From BTRG01 sp036986275 (lineage in GTDB: Bacteria > Pseudomonadota > Gammaproteobacteria > Acidiferrobacterales > SZUA-150), in assembly GCA_036986275.1 (NCBI GenBank), contig BTRG01000020.1, positions 1 to 34,983 on the forward strand: a DNA stretch of 34,983 bases. The letters run 5' to 3'. The notes beneath the pieces are model-generated. The model was not told the origin of the DNA and ran no database searches. It saw only the letters and a list, made by a program, of their open reading frames with translations. Made by a program: the position numbers and the translations under genes. Shown one piece after another: positions 23,804 through 31,793 of this stretch (the stretch's first letter is position 1; each line of letters starts with the position of its first letter).

Positions 23804-24886
23804 ATGCCTTTGATTAACCTGGATGTTTTTAATATTCGGGTAATAGAGAAAGCGAGCATCCAGCCCTGCCCAGGATTAAATGTCATTTCAGGGGATAACG
23901 CCGCCGGGAAAACCAGCCTGCTTGAGGCTATACATATTTTGGGAACAGGCAGATCGTTTCGTACAAAAAAGCTGGATAACCTGATAACACAAGAGCAAGA
24001 GTTTAGCCTTCTGCGAGGCCACTATTTGTCAGGGAAAGGAAGGGACTTCGATGTGGGAATCGAGAGGAAAAAAAGAACAACGACGGTCCATATCAATGGT
24101 GAAAGTGTAATAAATGCCGCAAATTTGGCCAGGATTGCACCACTTAGGGTCGTTGAGCCGAACAGTCACCAGGAATTTAAATCTAACATTAAAAAAAGAA
24201 GGGCCGCACTGGATTGGGGTTTGTTCCACGTGGAACCAAGCTATCATCAAACCTGGCTGAATTATTCTCACTTACTCAAACAGCGCAATGCCGCATTGAG
24301 AAGCGGCGCAACTTTCATAAGAACCTTCCCCTCATGGAATCGGCAATTATCTGAATACGCAGAAATATTAAAAGTGCAAAGAGAAGATTATTTTTCAGTT
24401 TGGGAGTCCTATTTCAGGAAGCAAAACAACCTTCTGTTAAAAAACCTGCCGGTTGTTTCCTTGAAATTGAAAAATGGCTGGGATACAGAACGGAACCTTA
24501 CAGAGTGTTTGAAGCTGGATTATGAAAGAGATAAATCTCAAGGCTACACACATTCAGGGCCGCATCGAGCAGACATACTGGTCAGCGTGAAGGGCAAACC
24601 CGCAGCCGAAGTCGCATCACATGGTCAATATAAACTCATTATAATGGCCCTGTTATTATCACAGCTCTCGCTATTGTCTGATCGGGAAGAGACCAGCCCC
24701 ATACTTTTGCTAGATGATTCAGGTGCGGAATTAGATCATGAGCATCTGGATATGTTGATGGGGGAATTGAGCACATTGCCGCTGCAAGTCTTTTTCACCA
24801 CAACAAATAAAGCTGGATTTGAGAAGTTCGCGGAAAACCAATCAACGTTCCACGTGGAACATGGACAAATTCAGCAGATTTTCTAA
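23804..24886 (+). CDS. recF: Recombination protein RecF
   Basis: RecF is the SMC-like ATPase that helps load RecA at gaps. The 360 residues include Walker A GDNAAGKTSLLEAI (about residues 29-42), the ABC-type signature SHGQYKLIIMALLLSQ and Walker B ILLLDDSGAELD. The signature reads SHGQ rather than the SxGQQ of many relatives, but the protein looks complete. Two 14-base parS palindromes lie inside the gene and both encode Phe-His-Val-Glu in the same frame. The gene follows dnaN by 5 bases and precedes gyrB by 60. Confidence 0.97.
   Translation: MPLINLDVFNIRVIEKASIQPCPGLNVISGDNAAGKTSLLEAIHILGTGRSFRTKKLDNLITQEQEFSLLRGHYLSGKGRDFDVGIERKKRTTTVHINGESVINAANLARIAPLRVVEPNSHQEFKSNIKKRRAALDWGLFHVEPSYHQTWLNYSHLLKQRNAALRSGATFIRTFPSWNRQLSEYAEILKVQREDYFSVWESYFRKQNNLLLKNLPVVSLKLKNGWDTERNLTECLKLDYERDKSQGYTHSGPHRADILVSVKGKPAAEVASHGQYKLIIMALLLSQLSLLSDREETSPILLLDDSGAELDHEHLDMLMGELSTLPLQVFFTTTNKAGFEKFAENQSTFHVEHGQIQQIF
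24222..24237. promoter_or_regulatory. parS centromere site 1
   Basis: TGTTCCACGTGGAACC contains the perfect 14-base palindrome GTTCCACGTGGAAC, the ParB-binding parS consensus known from Pseudomonas and close to the B. subtilis site. It lies inside recF, encoding the F-H-V-E of LFHVEPS. ParB encoded at 49-915 is the expected ligand. Confidence 0.9.
24846..24861. promoter_or_regulatory. parS centromere site 2
   Basis: CGTTCCACGTGGAACA has the same perfect 14-base palindrome as site 1, 624 bases downstream near the 3' end of recF. It encodes the F-H-V-E of STFHVEHG. Two identical cores this close are very unlikely by chance. Confidence 0.9.
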
Positions 24887-24913
24887 AAGTTCTCCCTGCT
24901 AAAGGCCCTGAAA

Positions 24914-24922
24914 TGCTAAAAT
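24914..24922 (+). promoter_or_regulatory. Possible extended -10 promoter for gyrB
   Basis: TGCTAAAAT fits an extended -10 element (TGn followed by TAAAAT), 25 bases before the gyrB ATG. No -35 hexamer is visible at the right distance, so this is a weak call. gyrB may also be read from upstream. Confidence 0.3.
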
Positions 24923-24946
24923 ATCCGGCCCCATAATTGGCGCTCG

Positions 24947-27367
24947 ATGAGTATGTCTACACAACCAAATTACGATTCCGGGAGTATCCAGGTATTAAAG
25001 GGTCTTGAGGCTGTGCGCAAGCGGCCAGGCATGTATATCGGCGATACCGATGACGGGACCGGTCTTCACCACATGGTTTTTGAGGTGGTGGATAATTCCA
25101 TTGATGAATCGCTCGCCGGACATTGCAGCGAAATCCGGGTCACATTACATGCTGATGACTCAGTCACGGTCACGGATAATGGCCGTGGTATTCCCACCGG
25201 GATTATCGAAGAAGAAGGGCGCTCGGCAGCCGAGGTTATTCTGACGGTTTTGCATGCCGGCGGTAAATTTGACCAGAATTCTTATAAAGTCTCGGGTGGA
25301 CTGCATGGTGTAGGTGTCTCTGTCGTTAATGCGTTGTCTGAAACGCTGGAGTTGACCATCAAACGTGGAGGCAAGGCTTATTATCAGCGCTACCATATGG
25401 GTGAGCCTGAGGCCCCACTGGTGGAAACAGGTGAGTCACAAGAAACGGGGACCTTGGTAAGATTCAAGCCCAGCAATAAAATCTTTTCGGATACCTTATT
25501 TCACTATGACATCCTGGCGAAGCGCCTGCGTGAACTCTCCTTTTTAAATTCAGGTGTACGTATTGTTCTGCACGATAGGCGCACGGACAAGGAGGATGTT
25601 TTCGAATACAAAGGGGGTATTGCTGCCTTTGTTGAACATTTAAACCGCAATAAAACACCTCTGCATCAAAACCCTATTGTTATCAGTGCGAAACGTGGAT
25701 CGGCCTCATTAGAATTATGTATGCAATGGAATGATTCCTATCAGGAAAACATTTTTTGCTACACCAACAACATCCCGCAGAGAGACGGTGGTACCCACCT
25801 GGCAGGTCTGCGTGCCGCCCTGACACGCACGTTAAACCAATATATGGAATCGTCTGGGCTGGCGAAGAAGGCCAAGGTTGCGACCACCGGAGATGATGCA
25901 CGCGAGGGCCTCACTGCGGTGCTGTCGGTAAAGGTTCCAGATCCAAAATTTTCTTCTCAAACCAAGGAAAAACTCGTCTCGTCCGAGGTGAAGGGTTTGG
26001 TGGAGTCCATCGTCAATGAAAAACTTGGCGAATATTTACTGGAAAATCCCGCGGACAGCCGTGCGGTGATCAATAAAATGGTGGAGGCGGCTCGAGCCAG
26101 GGAAGCGGCACGCAAGGCTCGGGACATGACTCGGCGCAAGGGGGCGATGGACATCGCGGGTCTGCCAGGAAAGCTGGCCGATTGCCAGGAAAGGGATCCC
26201 AAAAAGTGCGAACTCTATTTGGTGGAGGGTGATTCGGCGGGGGGTTCCGCCAAGCAGGCCAGGGACAGAAAATTTCAAGCCATCCTGCCACTGAAAGGCA
26301 AAATCCTGAATGTTGAACGCGCGCGATTCGACAAAATGCTTTCTTCGCAGGAAGTGGGCACCCTGATTACCGCTATGGGGACAGGAATTGGAAAAAATGA
26401 CTTTGATATTAATAAGTTACGCTATCATCGAATCATCATTATGACCGATGCGGATGTCGATGGCTCACATATCCGCACGCTACTATTAACCTTTTTCTAT
26501 CGACAAATGGCGGCGCTGATAGAACGTGGACATATCTATATAGCCCAGCCCCCTCTGTACAAGGTCAAGCGTGGGAAGAAAGAACAATACCTCAAGGATG
26601 ATGATGAGCTGCAGAACTTTATACTTAAGGCTGCCCTGGACCAGGCCCATATCGAGCTAGACGGCAGCGTCATATTGGAAGGGAACGCATTAACCGAACT
26701 GGCCAATCATCATTTAGCGGTAACCCAAATTTTCGAGAGACTTTCCCGCCGCATCGATCACAAAGTACTCGAACACCTGTTGTATTTACCGGCCTTGCTA
26801 GAGGCATCCCTTCAAGATGATACGGTATGTCGTGACTTTGCTACGCAATTACAACAAAAACTTTCTCAGAAAGGACGAGCAGGGGAGCAGTATGACGTCA
26901 CGGTGGAAAAGGACGAGCAGGGACGCAATGGGTTTGTCGTCCAGCGCACTCTCCATGGGGCAGTATTCATCACCCGGCTGAGCACTGATTTTATTATCAG
27001 TGGCGAATACCGCACGATTTGTGAGCTGGGAGAACGGCTACAAGTGCTATTTCATAAAGCCCCATTTCGTGCGGTCAGGGGTGAACAGAGTATAGAGGTA
27101 GAGCGCTTTGATCAGGCACTGCAATGGCTGATGGATGAGGCACGCAAGGGGCAGTCCATACAGCGCTATAAAGGTCTGGGCGAAATGAATCCGGAACAGT
27201 TGTGGGAAACAACCATGGATCCTGGCGTCAGGAGACTGCTCAAAGTGAATATTGAGGATGTGGTTGCAGCCGATGACGTTTTCACCACACTAATGGGAGA
27301 CCAGGTAGAACCGCGCCGTGATTTTATAGAGAAAAATGCCCTGGCTGTTTCCAATCTGGATATCTAA
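24947..27367 (+). CDS. gyrB: DNA gyrase subunit B
   Basis: The ATPase and TOPRIM subunit of gyrase, 806 residues as expected. The GHKL ATPase domain shows VDNSIDE, DNGRGIP and GGLHGVGVSVVNALS. The TOPRIM domain has EGDSAGGSA at 427-435 and DADVDGSH at 501-508, giving the metal-binding E427, D501 and D503. The C-terminus has QRYKGLGEMNPEQLWETTMDP. The ATG at 24947 or the one at 24953 could be used; no strong ribosome site distinguishes them. It ends the dnaA-dnaN-recF-gyrB series; no clear terminator follows in the 121 bases before apaG. Confidence 0.98.
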   Translation: MSMSTQPNYDSGSIQVLKGLEAVRKRPGMYIGDTDDGTGLHHMVFEVVDNSIDESLAGHCSEIRVTLHADDSVTVTDNGRGIPTGIIEEEGRSAAEVILTVLHAGGKFDQNSYKVSGGLHGVGVSVVNALSETLELTIKRGGKAYYQRYHMGEPEAPLVETGESQETGTLVRFKPSNKIFSDTLFHYDILAKRLRELSFLNSGVRIVLHDRRTDKEDVFEYKGGIAAFVEHLNRNKTPLHQNPIVISAKRGSASLELCMQWNDSYQENIFCYTNNIPQRDGGTHLAGLRAALTRTLNQYMESSGLAKKAKVATTGDDAREGLTAVLSVKVPDPKFSSQTKEKLVSSEVKGLVESIVNEKLGEYLLENPADSRAVINKMVEAARAREAARKARDMTRRKGAMDIAGLPGKLADCQERDPKKCELYLVEGDSAGGSAKQARDRKFQAILPLKGKILNVERARFDKMLSSQEVGTLITAMGTGIGKNDFDINKLRYHRIIIMTDADVDGSHIRTLLLTFFYRQMAALIERGHIYIAQPPLYKVKRGKKEQYLKDDDELQNFILKAALDQAHIELDGSVILEGNALTELANHHLAVTQIFERLSRRIDHKVLEHLLYLPALLEASLQDDTVCRDFATQLQQKLSQKGRAGEQYDVTVEKDEQGRNGFVVQRTLHGAVFITRLSTDFIISGEYRTICELGERLQVLFHKAPFRAVRGEQSIEVERFDQALQWLMDEARKGQSIQRYKGLGEMNPEQLWETTMDPGVRRLLKVNIEDVVAADDVFTTLMGDQVEPRRDFIEKNALAVSNLDI

Positions 27368-27488
27368 TCGGCAATTGGGCGAATTAACACGCATGCCGAA
27401 AAGTCTTTAATTAATAATAAATAAAGCTGTTTTGTTTTTTAAAGGCACTAACCGTGGGAACTAGCCAACAAGCCCGTCTAAAGCGGAT

Positions 27489-27872
27489 TTAATGCAGGGT
27501 ACCAGGCAGGGTCAGACCGAAAACAGGGATAGGAGCGTCAAATTCTTTGCCGTCGTCATCCACCATTTGATAAGAGCCCTCCATGGTGCCATAGGGGGTT
27601 TCCAGCACGGTGCCACTGGTATAGCGAAATGCCGTGCCCGGTTTGAGATAGGGCTGTTCTCCGATGACACCATCACCCCGCACTTCCTGAACCTTGTTAT
27701 TCGAGTCTGTGATTATCCAGTGACGGGAAATCAATTGGGCTGGCGCATTGCCATCGTTTGAAATCGTGACCGTATACGCAAATACGTAGCGATCCCTTTC
27801 AGGAGAAGATTCCTGTGGTAAATAGGTCGTTTCCACGGAAACATTGATGTGGTTTTCTTGCTGCGCGGACAT
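27489..27872 (-). CDS. apaG: ApaG (Co2+/Mg2+ efflux-type protein)
   Basis: A 127-residue single-domain ApaG with a fibronectin-III-like fold. The family run VFAYTVTISNDG, LISRHWIITDSN, VRGDGVIGEQPYLKPG and FRYTSGTVLETPYGTMEGSYQM is complete. The name links it to magnesium/cobalt resistance in Salmonella, but its molecular role is unclear. In many relatives apaG and apaH are adjacent; here a plus-strand ORF with its own promoter separates them. Confidence 0.95.
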   Translation of the reverse strand: MSAQQENHINVSVETTYLPQESSPERDRYVFAYTVTISNDGNAPAQLISRHWIITDSNNKVQEVRGDGVIGEQPYLKPGTAFRYTSGTVLETPYGTMEGSYQMVDDDGKEFDAPIPVFGLTLPGTLH

Positions 27873-27924
27873 GTGCTAAGCCTACCATCAAGCATGGGGA
27901 TTTCCAGCTAAATGCTTTAAAAGG

Positions 27925-27953
27925 CTGACAAATTCAATAACCTTGTTTATAAT
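27925..27953 (+). promoter_or_regulatory. Near-consensus sigma-70 promoter
   Basis: CTGACA (27925-27930, five of six bases of TTGACA) is followed after exactly 17 bases by a perfect TATAAT (27948-27953). It points right, toward the small ORF at 28059. A transcript would carry a leader of about 100 bases, which could also hold a small RNA. Confidence 0.65.
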
Positions 27954-28058
27954 ATACTTAATGTAATAGGGGTTTGATATTTGTCAGATTACACTTATGA
28001 TTATCCTGAATCTTGCAAGCGGTACAGTGGTATTTTCTATTTGGCCTAAGGCACGGGC

Positions 28059-28385
28059 ATGACGATAATTCGTAACCAATCGCTTTCGACTCTATACCCA
28101 CACCGAAACGGGGGAGCTACACACCCGTCCAGGCAGAGTCGCACCCTGCCGAAAGCAAGCGTCCACCAGGGCGAGTGGGTGAGCGTCAATCCAGTAGAAG
28201 GCGCGCATCCACATTATCGACTCACAGAAGAAACCGAGGGTATCTATACACTGGCTGAAATCAATCGGTCGAGGCGTGAAGTCCACCAGGCACAGCGAGC
28301 GAGCGCCCTGTATCAGGACCATGCCAAAATCGAAAAACTGGTGAAACAAGCTGCGGTAGGCGGTCAGATCGATACCTACGTTTAG
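28059..28385 (+). CDS. Hypothetical protein, 108 aa
   Basis: I do not recognise this protein. It is 108 residues, hydrophilic, without signal peptide or membrane segment. The C-terminal half (IYTLAEINRSRREVHQAQRASALYQDHAKIEKLVKQAA in two stretches) is rich in charged and Gln/Ala residues and likely helical. The N-terminal part is Ser/Pro/His-rich and probably disordered. It is supported as a gene by the near-consensus promoter about 105 bases upstream. The ribosome site is weak (AAGG about 10 bases before the ATG). It lies between apaG and apaH on the opposite strand and ends 8 bases from the apaH stop. Confidence 0.55.
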   Translation: MTIIRNQSLSTLYPHRNGGATHPSRQSRTLPKASVHQGEWVSVNPVEGAHPHYRLTEETEGIYTLAEINRSRREVHQAQRASALYQDHAKIEKLVKQAAVGGQIDTYV

Positions 28386-28393
28386 AGCAGCGA

Positions 28394-29239
28394 TTATCGG
28401 GCAGGGGCTTGTGCGATCGGGCAGGCTACGCTGGTAAAGCTCGATAAATCACCCTCACATTTCAAGGCAGTCAGGCTTCCTCCCCAGAGACATCCACCAT
28501 CCAGTGAAATGGCCGGCCCAAAATGGCCAACCGGCAGGGTAGCCCAGTGACCGAACAGTAAATGCCCCCCCTTGAAACTGTTGTGACTCAGGGTCCGCGG
28601 ATGCTCAAACCAGGGCACCAGACCGGGCGCCTGGGTACCGGGCGCGCCCTTTTCATCTAAATTCAGTATTCCCTGTCGATCACAATAACGCATGCGCGTG
28701 AAGCTGTTAGTGATAAATCTGAGTCTATCCCAGCCGATGAGCCCAGGATCCCAGGCAGCGGGTTGGTTTCCATACATGTTTGTAAAAAAGTCTTTCGCAC
28801 CGTCTCCGGTCAGACAGCTCGACACTTCAGCCGCCAGCGTCTTGGCCTGAGTCAGACTCCAGCCGGGGTAGATCCCGGCATGGACCAGGGTCAGGCGCTT
28901 GCCGACATCGTGGTGAATCAGCGGACGTTGCTGCAGCCAGGCCAACAGTTCTGCGCTGTCTGCCGCGTCGAGCACGTCGGTAAAGGTGTCGTTTCGGCTT
29001 GGCTTTCTGGCGCCGCTGGCGACAGCAAGCAAGTGGAGATCATGATTCCCAAGCACTGTGACGGCGTGTTCATCGAGATCAGCGACGAGGCGTAGGACTT
29101 CCAGAGAATGGGAGCCCCGATTGACCAAGTCACCCGTGAACCAGAGCGTGTCTCGGCCAGGTTTAAAATTGATTTTGCCAAGGAGTGCTTTTAGCGAATG
29201 ATAACAGCCTTGCACATCACCTATTGCGTATATGGCCAT
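28394..29239 (-). CDS. apaH: Bis(5'-nucleosyl)-tetraphosphatase, symmetrical
   Basis: ApaH splits Ap4A into two ADP and also removes Np4-type RNA caps in E. coli. The metallophosphatase motifs are present: IGDVQGCYHS (residues 6-15), TGDLVNRGSHSLEVLR, GNHDLHLLAVASG and VHAGIYPGW, then FGHWATL. The 281-residue length is typical. Its start overlaps the pip stop by one base (TGATG), so pip and apaH are translationally coupled. Confidence 0.97.
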   Translation of the reverse strand: MAIYAIGDVQGCYHSLKALLGKINFKPGRDTLWFTGDLVNRGSHSLEVLRLVADLDEHAVTVLGNHDLHLLAVASGARKPSRNDTFTDVLDAADSAELLAWLQQRPLIHHDVGKRLTLVHAGIYPGWSLTQAKTLAAEVSSCLTGDGAKDFFTNMYGNQPAAWDPGLIGWDRLRFITNSFTRMRYCDRQGILNLDEKGAPGTQAPGLVPWFEHPRTLSHNSFKGGHLLFGHWATLPVGHFGPAISLDGGCLWGGSLTALKCEGDLSSFTSVACPIAQAPAR

Positions 29240-30198
29240 CAGCGAGATTCTTTTAACATGTGGGCCATTCCATCCGTGGCGTGAATTAATGCGTGCGTAA
29301 TACCCGGTTCAAATGCGGAATGCCCGGCATCGGGAATGACTTGTAAGGTGGAATTGCGCCAGGCCTTGTGCAACGCCCAGGCAGACTCCATGGGGCATAC
29401 CATATCGTAGCGTCCCTGAACAATCGTTCCCGGGATATCTTTTAACTTGCGTGCATTGCACAATAGTTGGTCGGGTTCCAAAAAGCTGTTATTCACAAAA
29501 TAATGGGCCTCGATTCTTGCCAGGCTCAGGGCCGTGTGCGGGTTGGTAAAAAAATCCGCCACTGCCTGGTTGGGGAGCAAGTTAGAGGTCCTTCCCTCCC
29601 AGACCGACCAGGCCTTGGCAGAGGCCATGCGTGCGATCTCATCATCACCAGTCAATTTACGATAGTGAGCGTTTACCAGATCATCCCGCTCGTTTTCCGG
29701 GATAGGGGCAATAAAGTGTTGCCAATGATCGGGAAATACCCGGTTGGCGCCGTCCTGGTAAAACCAGTGAATCTCGCGGGGACGACAGAGAAAAATACCT
29801 CTGAGTATCAGACCCAGCACTTGCTGCGGATAGGCCTGGGCATAGGCCAACGCCAGTGTGGAGCCCCACGAGCCACCGAAAACCACCCATTTCTCAATAT
29901 GCAAGTATGCACGTATGGCCTCAATATCCGCGATCAGGTCCTGGATGGTGTTTGCCTCTAGGGAGGCATGGGGCGTGGAATGACCCGCACCACGCTGGTC
30001 GAACAGGATGATACGGTAATGCTCGGGATCAAAAAAACGGCGATGAGAGGCCTCGCAACCCGCACCGGGACCGCCATGGAGAAAAAGTACGGGAATACCC
30101 CTGACGGTGCCGCTTTCCTCTAGCCGAAGACAATGTTCATGGCCGACTTGAAGAAAATACTCATTGAGAGGTTTGAGTGATGGAAAGAGAGTTCGCAT
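29239..30198 (-). CDS. pip: Proline iminopeptidase
   Basis: Prolyl aminopeptidase of the alpha/beta-hydrolase family (peptidase S33), which removes N-terminal proline. The 319 residues hold LHGGPGAGC (oxyanion region, about 40-48) and FDQRGAGHST. The nucleophile is S110 in GGSWGS, with D265 in GRYDMVCP and H293 in DAGHSAFEPG completing the triad. The PF-specific cap domain is present. It is cotranscribed with apaH downstream. Confidence 0.96.
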   Translation of the reverse strand: MRTLFPSLKPLNEYFLQVGHEHCLRLEESGTVRGIPVLFLHGGPGAGCEASHRRFFDPEHYRIILFDQRGAGHSTPHASLEANTIQDLIADIEAIRAYLHIEKWVVFGGSWGSTLALAYAQAYPQQVLGLILRGIFLCRPREIHWFYQDGANRVFPDHWQHFIAPIPENERDDLVNAHYRKLTGDDEIARMASAKAWSVWEGRTSNLLPNQAVADFFTNPHTALSLARIEAHYFVNNSFLEPDQLLCNARKLKDIPGTIVQGRYDMVCPMESAWALHKAWRNSTLQVIPDAGHSAFEPGITHALIHATDGMAHMLKESR

Positions 30199-30557
30199 GG
30201 GTACAATAGTATGCGATGCATCCCATGGTCACCAACCTGCCAGCGGTGCGGAAAAAACTAAACCACCCATTTGGTGATGATGACTTTGATTGGCGATACA
30301 AGGTGTATTTGTACGACAATCAAACCAAGCAGATTTTTCTATCAGTAATTTATTTGATGCGCTGGAAATGAAACTTTAGGCAAGTCATTCCGGAAAGCGG
30401 GTGGAGTAGTTCAGACTCAACCCAATCTGGCATGCACTCTCGAAAAAGAGAGGGTTACCGGTTTTGATGTAGGCGCCGCATCTGAAATCAAATCAACAAA
30501 AACCACCTGGGTTTTGTAGGTCCCAGGTGGTCTAGTTACAGCCTGCGTTTTATTGGA
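30199..30557. other. 359-base gap with a terminator and no convincing gene
   Basis: The stretch between the pip start and the rhodanese stop contains the rhodanese terminator (30498-30531), the pip promoter region and a small hairpin, CTCTC-GAGAG, at 30437-30452. A 51-codon open frame, 30216-30371 on the plus strand, reads MHPMVTNLPAVRKKL and ends in IYLMRWK. It has no clear ribosome site and may be noise or a decayed gene end. Nothing else stands out. Confidence 0.5.
30498..30531 (-). terminator. Terminator of the rhodanese gene
   Basis: ACCACCTGGG and CCCAGGTGGT form a perfect 10-bp stem with a 10-base loop. On the minus strand it is followed by TTTTG. It begins 27 bases past the rhodanese stop. 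There is no U-run in the other direction. Confidence 0.88.
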
Positions 30558-31577
30558 TTACTTGTTGGCTGCTTCGAGCTTCTTAAGCTTCTTTTCCATT
30601 TTCCTCATTTTCTTATTCATCTTGGAGAAGTTAAACCACTGCTCATTTGCTACCGGATACATCAGTGAGGAACCATAGACCCTCCACGAGTCATCCCAGT
30701 TTGCCGGATTTTTAAAGCCAAGCAGCCTTAGTTCGAGATAAGTCAGCGTCGAACGTGTGCCTGTCTGACAGTAGGCCACCGTGCGTTTGCTTTTGTTAAG
30801 CTTGCCGAATACCTTATGTGCCTGATTCGCATCAAGGTAGCCGGTCGGCTTCATCTTCCCGGTCTTCTTGTCTTTCTTCTGCAGGACGGTATCTACATGT
30901 GATTTATTCATGGTCACATTGGGGATATGACCACCCCTGATCGCCCGGATATCCTTGCCGACGAACTCCTTTTTTGTCCTTGAATCGATAAGCTGTGTGC
31001 CTTTTGCCTTTCCCTTGGCAATATTCAAGATCTCACTTGTTGTGGCGTATCGGCTGGCCACGACCTTGGCCTTGAATTTTTTAGCGTTTTTCTTTACGGC
31101 CTTATTGTCGAGCCGGTTGCCCGCCTTACGCCAAGCATCAAGCCCCCCGTTGAGGACATGGACCTTGTTATGCCCGAGATATTCCATTATCCAAAAACCA
31201 ACGGTGGCATCCGTCAGCGTCTTTATATTTCCATGATAAAAGACGACATGAGTATTGTTGCCGATTCCGACCTTGCCGAAAAGCTTCTCATATTTTTTAG
31301 TATCTTGAAAAATTCTCGCGGTAGGGTCTCTCAGCGCCTTTTTACACCGTTTACCAAGACTGATGGCGCCGGGAATATGGCCCTTGGCGTAATCTTTCAG
31401 ACCCCTGCAGTCCACAACCACCCAGCCAGGTTTATTAATATTCTTCTTGATCACATCTGGCGTAACAAGAAGGTCAGGATTTGCCCACTTCGAAGCCGAG
31501 GCTATGCCGGCCCAGCTGACAAGTAAAAGGGCCAGAATCCCTACACCAAAGATTCGCCATTGTCGTAGCTTGTTCAT
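30558..31577 (-). CDS. Periplasmic two-domain rhodanese sulfurtransferase
   Basis: A 339-residue protein with a signal peptide (about residues 1-28, ending ASA). Two rhodanese domains follow: the first about 35-155, with VVVDCRGLKDYAKGHIPGA, and the second about 175-305, with LIDSRTKKEFVG and IRGGHIPN. The catalytic Cys is C270 in the loop CQTGTRS, a CxxGxR pattern as in thiosulfate sulfurtransferases. The first domain lacks a Cys at that place, as is normal. A lysine-rich coiled tail (about 316-339, KMNKKMRKMEKKLKKLEAANK) is added at the C-terminus. A strong CGGAGGT ribosome site precedes the ATG. It likely moves sulfane sulfur in the periplasm; the donor is unknown. Confidence 0.9.
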   Translation of the reverse strand: MNKLRQWRIFGVGILALLLVSWAGIASASKWANPDLLVTPDVIKKNINKPGWVVVDCRGLKDYAKGHIPGAISLGKRCKKALRDPTARIFQDTKKYEKLFGKVGIGNNTHVVFYHGNIKTLTDATVGFWIMEYLGHNKVHVLNGGLDAWRKAGNRLDNKAVKKNAKKFKAKVVASRYATTSEILNIAKGKAKGTQLIDSRTKKEFVGKDIRAIRGGHIPNVTMNKSHVDTVLQKKDKKTGKMKPTGYLDANQAHKVFGKLNKSKRTVAYCQTGTRSTLTYLELRLLGFKNPANWDDSWRVYGSSLMYPVANEQWFNFSKMNKKMRKMEKKLKKLEAANK

Positions 31578-31661
31578 ATTTTACCTCCGTTTATCCAGTT
31601 CAAAATACCTATGTATGATTTCTCTGCATTTGTTATTAGAATACCGATAAACGCTAAATGG

Positions 31662-31681
31662 AATGATGCATTTGCATCATT
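31662..31681. promoter_or_regulatory. 8-bp palindrome between divergent rhodanese and glycosyltransferase genes
   Basis: AATGATGC-ATTT-GCATCATT is a perfect inverted repeat in the 216-base divergent gap 31578-31793. It is followed on the right by TTT, so it could also act as a weak terminator. Its central place fits a shared operator. No sharp promoter could be identified in the gap. Confidence 0.35.
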
Positions 31682-31793
31682 TTTCAAGACGCCAGGATGT
31701 TGCACAATATTTAGAAGGCTTGCTTTTGGTTTTTATTGCTGACTCTTCAGCAGCCGCTGGTGCTGACTTTGACGTCATAATTTTTTACAAGCG

